This document shows, piece after piece, positions 58,015-64,000 of a stretch of DNA of 64,000 bases. How positions within the stretch are numbered: the first letter of the stretch is position 1; each line of letters opens with the position of its first letter. The translations under genes were made by a program, and so were the position numbers. This DNA is from Marisa cornuarietis. Taxonomy: Eukaryota > Mollusca > Gastropoda > Architaenioglossa > Ampullariidae. Location: NCBI GenBank assembly GCA_004794655.1, contig SMMW01000614.1, positions 5,292,501-5,356,500 of the forward strand, written 5' to 3'. Below the pieces are notes generated by a model, which was given only the letters and a program-made list of their open reading frames with translations, did not search any database and had not been told where the DNA came from.

Positions 58015-60308
58015 CAATTCAGAGGACAAGATTATCAAGGACACAAACATTAAAAATACTTTAGCTGACAAACACAGCAGACAGAAACAAAAATTTTGAG
58101 CTCTGTAATTGGGAATTTGCAATAAGCTATGAAAATAACAAGGAAAACACTGTGCTTCTAGATTATTAAAAGTACTGTTTTATGAGATCGTAAGTGTGAG
58201 CCCACCGAATTCTATTTAACAGAAAACAAATGGGCAACCAGACTTTGTGGTCACCATGTGTAAGTAAGTTGGACAGCTGATAAAGATGCACAGGGATAGA
58301 AGACTTGAAGCTGCCAATTTGCATATTGGCTAGAAGACACTTCTATAAGTCATCTGGTTCTAGCAAAAGGAAAACATATTTAAAAGGTAGCTTGGCAGAA
58401 TACAAGGAAAAGCAGCAAGTGGAAATGACAAATCATATCTCTATAACTGCATATGAAAATTTGTTCAACAAAATATGTGCGTCCATTTTTTGGCTGCATA
58501 TTTTAGCCAGGGTCTACACCTAAAGTAAAGGATACAAATAAACAATGTTTTGCCCAATACTGATGTGAAAAAGCACCAACAGATTTGCAGAGACCTGTAC
58601 TTGGACCAATTAGTGCCATGAAAAATGATATATGAAATATTTGTCCTGATGAATTGAAATACTTGCAAAAAAAAGTTGCAGGTATCAAGTAATAAGACAG
58701 GTGTTACAGGGAAAGTTTCTAAGCACCTAAAGCATTGCAAGATATTGAGTGTGGTGATGAGCAAAACCTCTCTCTGCAACTGAGAAACTATGTATGTATA
58801 TAAAAGTCTGACTGCCACCCTTTCATTTCCCACCATAGACAGATGCAAAATCCACCTGGTTTCAAGCCTAGAGCTTGAATGCATACAACAGTCCACATAC
58901 AGAATGTATATAACAGTCTAGTGAAGAACAAGTTCTTGAAAACTGGCTAATCCAAATAGATAAATAAGCAATAGTGACTCAGTTTAGTGGCGAGATAGTG
59001 CTTTGACCATATTGCCAAAACTGTTTATAACAGAAAGTATATGCTTAGTAAAGCCTACAACTCTGCCTTGCATTTTAGAAATAATCTGAAAATAAAAAGA
59101 AGTTAATATTCTGCACATTAAGTCCACCCAGTTTACTTCCTGCCAATTGGTTTTGCTGAAACAGACAATACTGAAGATATGGGTGCAGACGCTTTCTTTT
59201 TGATGTTTCCAGGTTACATACCTTGACATTCTACAGCCCAGAAAGTGATTGATCCCAATGCAATGAATCATATAAGAGATCCTGTACATATAAAAGCTCA
59301 GAAGAAACAGTTTCCTTTTAAATTGTAAATGGTTGAAAAGTGTGCTCTGTTGGAGCACTAGGCCTGAACTATACTTATTTCCATGCTCCACCATTAAAGG
59401 CTTCTTGCAATAGCTTTCAGTTATGCTTTGAATGTAAATCAGTGTTGAAAGCAGCCTTGAGTAGCATTCTCACTTGCATTTGTCCACGCTACACAAATAT
59501 TGGAGATAATAATAAAAAAAAAATCTTGTAGATGAGCCGTAAGCCCCAGTCTGGACCCACTAAAGGGAAAAACAAGTTTGCCGGATGACAGGAAGAAAGA
59601 GCAAAACCTGATGCTGTGCATGCAACATTAGTGGGTACTTCCAGCATATGCAAAACAAAACACTAATCTTCTCAGGATATTTTTACCCGCCAATCATTTT
59701 TTGCCCAACAGTTCGGATGTTTTAACTTAACTTAGCAAATTGCCAAGCAAGACATTGAGGACCAAAGGCTGTTTTCCTGTGATCACAACAGCATAATCCA
59801 CTAGGAAGGTAAACAACTAAACTTTTGTTACGCCAAACAGTTTCTTTGAAAAGAGGTCTACGTAACTTAAACTGCTGGCTACTATGGAAACCAGACTGCA
59901 CAGATGAGGGTGAAGTTCAAATGATGTAGTCTGGCAAGTACAGATGAAAAAAGTACAGATTCTGGGGGAAAAGATAAAAACTTGCAGCGTACAGAATACA
60001 GTCTTGATGTTTTCTATCCCACAATTAGATCCCCTGAAAAAAATAGACCTCTTGCTATTGTGCTAGGCATGGGAAATATAATAAATGCACTTGTCACAGA
60101 GGACAAAGGAAGCACCTGTTGGCGGTGATAAGAAACAGCAAAGCAGGGTTTACAATTGGGAAAGTCTTGAAAAACCCACATGCATTAACAGTCATCATAA
60201 TCTCTTGCACTGTGTCACTCCAAACAGATTAACATGACAAACACGTCTTTGTGAAGTCTGCATCTATAAACTCTTAAAAAAACCTGATCATATAGATATG
60301 TTCGTATT
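58015..60308. other. Intergenic DNA / possible 3' UTR of the ERICH1-like gene
   Basis: No exon recognised. A retroelement tail-like segment lies at 59340-59525 (ends CGCTACACAAATATTGGAGA then AATAATAAAAAA). Confidence 0.4.
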
Positions 60309-63300
60309 TCATCCTTTTGTGACAACCTCATCCATCCAGAATCTTAACATCCTTACTATGAAGGCCCGGATATCTGCCACAGAGAAAAAGAGTTTATAGC
60401 CATGGTTGTTTTCTGATAATAATCGTTTACTTTGAAATCTAAAAAAATTCCTTTTAATGTGCAGATTTGTTATAATTTGTTTCGTGGAGACATAAAATGA
60501 CACAGGAGTATCTAAGCTCTAATGGTTACATAGATAATAAGCTAACCTTTCAAAAGTAATTGGTCAGGTAGACTAGTTTAAGTAAATTTAAGCCCCCTGC
60601 CCCCCCCCCCAACTGCCCCTGTAGATCATTAACGCTCACCTGGGTCATAGCCCAATTCATTTTCCACTCGTGCAATGGTAGATGCGGCCATAGTTTTGCT
60701 GCGCAGCACCAGAACTGACTTGGCACGGCTCAAGAGCTGCAGGTCAGTCCAGCTCCCCTCGCCGGATGCGCTCAGGCACTTGAGGACGGCTGCAGCCCTG
60801 TAGCCTTCCTCCTCAACACTCTCTCCTTTCAGTCTTGCTGCAGAGACAGTCATGCATATCCTTTACATCATTAAGAAGCACAGGAGTCAAGATTTGCAAC
60901 AAAAACCTGACATAAACACAAACCAAAAGGAGAAAATTAATATGTGAAAGAAAAAATTATTTTCTGGAGCTGAGATGGATGAGGATATTATTATCACTAT
61001 TATTAAAACAATTTCTTTTAACTTTTTATCTTTTGAATCTAAAAGGTAATAAGTGAACATTTCTCCAGCTGGCATTTTAAAAAAATGGAGAACAACAAAT
61101 AAAATGTTATTCCCTGTGAATTCATAATAATAATAATAATAAAGCAGATTTATATAGCGCAATTTTCAACTCCAGAGTCGACTCAATGCGCTGTACAGTG
61201 TATGGGGTAAGTTTTAAAATCACTGAAAAATAGCAGAATTCTTGTAGTAAGATCATCAGATTAGTTTTACAATCACTGAGAAATATCCAGATTCTGTTCA
61301 AGAATTTCCGGACTGAACTACTGGAGGCAATCAGCAGTATGCTAGGAAAGTCATACTCAAGACATACTCAATTCATGACATACTCAAGAATTTATTTCAC
61401 CGAAACTTTTAGAAAGTTTTACTTCGCCTAATGACTTCAGCTCACCTTCACTACAGTAAACATCCCAAATAGCATCAAGGAATTCTGTTACATCTTCGAT
61501 CATTGTACGCAACTTTTCTATGCTGCTGTAAGCAGGAAAAGGAGACAATTATACATTTAATCTGCATACATTTAATGCTTCAAACTTATCACACACCAGT
61601 ATTTGTGCTTTAAAAATGCATAAACCCAAAGAAACTGAGAGTTATTTCCCTTCTAAAAAAATGAAGAAGATTCAGTCACTGTTTTCAGCTTTAACAGTAG
61701 CTGGAATGCAGCAGGCATGCTGTTCTAAAATAGTACAATAATGTGCTCATGAACTACCTGTATACGCACTCACTCCCCTTCTTTCTCTCGCTCTCTCTCA
61801 CACATACACAAAGAGCACTTCTCTTGTGTTTTAACATCCTAGACTTATTTCATTCTATCTTGGAGGAAAAAATAATTTGAAATCTATTTTTAGGCTTGAG
61901 TGATTTACCAGTGACTAATCCTTATTTCTTGATAGACAATTATGTTTCAAGACAAATAATGATAAAAGTACAACTATTTAGTTTACATACAAGCCAAATT
62001 TGTCCCAAACATGCACTCAGTCCATCAAAGACTTACTATTGTTCGTTTTCTCCTGAATAAATGAACTCCTTAGCCCTCTGAATTTCCAGTTTGCCTAACA
62101 AGTGCTTCCTTCTTCTTTTCTTAAGTTTCCGCTTCTGATTTTTGGAGAGGTCCATGCCTACAGAACTGAGTGAATTTATCCCTTGTTTGGTGCCCAGAGT
62201 ATCAACAACATCCCCATCGTCTGGTCTGTTGCTGGCCTCTCCAGAACTGGGCGCATCCAGTCGGACTTTCTTCTTTGGTACATCATCTGTAAGAAGAAAA
62301 TAGTTTTAAAACAGGATATCAGAAACACTTGAGCTGGTTTACACTATAGTTCATTCGTTCATGCCTGTATTATACTATGATAAACAAAAAGATCACAAAC
62401 CTGCATTGTTCAAACTTGCCATTCATAAGTCATGCCCTAAGCACTTTAATCTTCCACTACTGCACCCCCTAATCTTAAAACAGTGACTCATATCATAGTG
62501 TGACTAATGTGAGCACTATGGTAACCAACATAAATAACCAACACAAGAAACTGTCACTTATTTTTTCTTTGTAAAAATACCTTGCTGCTGAAGACTGCTC
62601 AGCTTGACATAATGGTTTACAATTTAATACACGAATTTTGAATTCTCTAACAAATGCTAAGTTTTACAATATGAATTAGTCTGTAGATCAGAACTTTAGT
62701 GGTTGTGTATATATGCACTTCATCAATTATTTAATAATTAACTTCTCTACCGTGAGACAGTCAATGGATTCAAAGGTTAAAGGTATTTCACTAATATTAA
62801 CTATTTAATATTAATTCATTGAAGATGATAATATTAATAATTCCATGGGTACAAGGGAAAAACTGACAACAAAAGCATAACTGAATGAATGTTTACTGAA
62901 AATAACAAGAATGAAGATACTATTAAAAAATACAATCATTTAAATAGTTCGTACTTTTTCACCCTTAAATCAAGAACAATGGTAATTAGTCTAAAACTAA
63001 TATTTAAGAAAAGCACACCTGCATCTTCACTGCAACTGGAGTGTGTCGTCCATTTTTTGTATAATGGACTCCGCCCATCAAGGGGGGCCATTAATACTGT
63101 GTACAGGTGTGATGTTGTGGTTGTGGGGGGTGTGATGGTCTTTTTTACACCAGAATCTGCATCTGCCACACTGGTAACAGGAATGTCACTGTCTTTATCT
63201 CCATTTGTCTGACTGTGATCCGGCTTGCTTTCATCTTTCACTTTGTCCTTTTCATCTTTCTCTGTCTCCTCCTCTAATTTTGTGTCTGTGCTTAAGTTCA

Positions 63301-63444
63301 CTGAGGATGTGTCATTGTCACTTTCTGCACTTTTCTGTGTAATTTCCTTCTTTTCTTCTTCTGTATCCTTGTCTTCATCTTCATGATCTTGAATTGTGTC
63401 ACTTGATTCAGTGTTCATCTCAGGCTGATCTGGTGAAATTCCAT
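60309..63444 (-). CDS. ERICH1: ERICH1-like gene (glutamate-rich protein 1), 3' part, 5 exons
   Basis: Exons (minus): 63444-63019, 62286-62037, 61525-61446, 60837-60640, 60373-60309 (TGA). All junctions are GT..AG and in phase; about 339 residues are present. The order matches vertebrate ERICH1. An acidic Glu/Asp/Lys/Ser region (EDEDKDTEEEKKE) comes first, then HLYTVLMAPLDG..PLYKKW, corresponding to the vertebrate RRLYTASGPPEGYVPCW. A basic KNQKRKLKKRRRKHLL patch follows, then EDVTEFLDAIWDVYCSE, LLSRAKSVLVLRSKTMAAS and a C-terminal DIRAFIVRMLRFWMDEV. The function is poorly known, and the family is named for composition. The N-terminal exon was not found and may lie beyond 64000. Exon 61525 has a tandem NAGNAG acceptor (61525 or 61522). 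Overall similarity is weak outside the C-terminal region, so orthology is likely but not certain. Confidence 0.75.
61128..61205 (-). mobile_element. Retroelement 3' tail in an ERICH1 intron, minus orientation
   Basis: On the minus strand: GCGCATTGAGTCGAC ... AATTGCGCTATATAAATCTG then a (TTA)n tail. This is the same terminal form as the other LINE/SINE ends in the window. Confidence 0.55.
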
Positions 63445-64000
63445 CTAGATTGAAATGTTTGCTTTTTATTTCGACATTGCAAAATTCTGAGATTTGGTTA
63501 CAACTAAACACACTTACAAAATAACTTTTTTTTGACGAAAAATAAAAATAGAAAAAAAAACAATACTGCACAATATCTGCAGAGTTGAATATAATACTTA
63601 AATAGGAAAAGTGCAATTTAATCATACCTATAGCCTAATTTCTGCATGTAGTATTGTTTATAACTTGATCACTAGTTCAGATAGTTCCGCTTTAATTTTT
63701 ATGTGTCTAGGCGTTTGCAAAAGAATGTAGGTGCGAATCTTTGAGTCCGATCGACCGATGACCCCCACCGGGTCAAAACTTCAACGAAACAAAGATTTAG
63801 TTAATTCAAGCAACTAGAAGAAGAATAATGATCGCCGCATTAATGTATAACTTTTCGTATTACTGACAGTATAGCGAAGACCGTTGGTCTGGTCTGCATT
63901 TCTCATACACCCATAAACAGTAAGAAAAAAATAGGTGGCTATTTTTATTTTTTGCCTGACCTACTGCACTGGCCCAGATCCACTGACATATTACTTTCTC
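63445..64000. other. Upstream intron or flank of the ERICH1-like gene
   Basis: No convincing exon was seen. An expected N-terminal exon of ERICH1 was looked for and not found. Confidence 0.4.

Overview
The window looks like animal nuclear DNA, most likely from a mollusc and probably a gastropod. It has short exons split by long AT-rich introns with GT..AG ends, long (GT)n/(AC)n runs, many degraded non-LTR retrotransposon pieces, tRNA-derived SINEs, and animal-specific genes (SPATA6, FAM32A, ERICH1). There are no operons, CRISPR arrays or bacterial signals. The species assignment is inference, not something the sequence proves.

Layout, left to right. 1-3184 (+) is the 3' end of an unrecognised Gln/Pro-rich gene. 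5938-10293 (-) is a two-exon Tctex1-domain dynein light chain gene (DYNLT4/5-like, 187 aa). 10.3-23.2 kb is intergenic and rich in transposons: a hAT MITE with a perfect 8-bp target duplication, an interstitial telomeric-repeat tract, and one LINE nested inside another. 23180-33182 (-) is a complete 15-exon gene for a 460-aa class II xylose isomerase with every catalytic and metal-binding residue present. 33.4-35.7 kb (+) holds a TATA box, a possible membrane-protein exon and an unrecognised, frame-disrupted coding stretch. 37604-49638 (-) is a complete 12-exon SPATA6 gene (430 aa) whose introns carry LINE pieces, a SINE and a foldback element flanked by TTAA. 50280-53022 (+) is a complete 4-exon FAM32A gene (109 aa), head to head with SPATA6 across 641 bp. 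53-60.3 kb is repeat-rich intergenic DNA. 60309-63444 (-) is the 3' part (five exons, 339 codons plus stop) of an ERICH1-like gene that continues beyond the window or into an unrecognised first exon.

The exon models were built by hand from splice signals, reading phase and remembered family motifs. For XI, SPATA6, FAM32A and ERICH1 every exon junction keeps the reading frame, which is strong internal support. The neighbours do not form a pathway. SPATA6 (sperm head-tail coupling) and the Tctex1 protein (axonemal or cytoplasmic dynein) both concern flagella, FAM32A is a splicing-related housekeeping protein, and xylose isomerase is a sugar enzyme that is unusual in animals. No tRNA, rRNA or other RNA gene was recognised.
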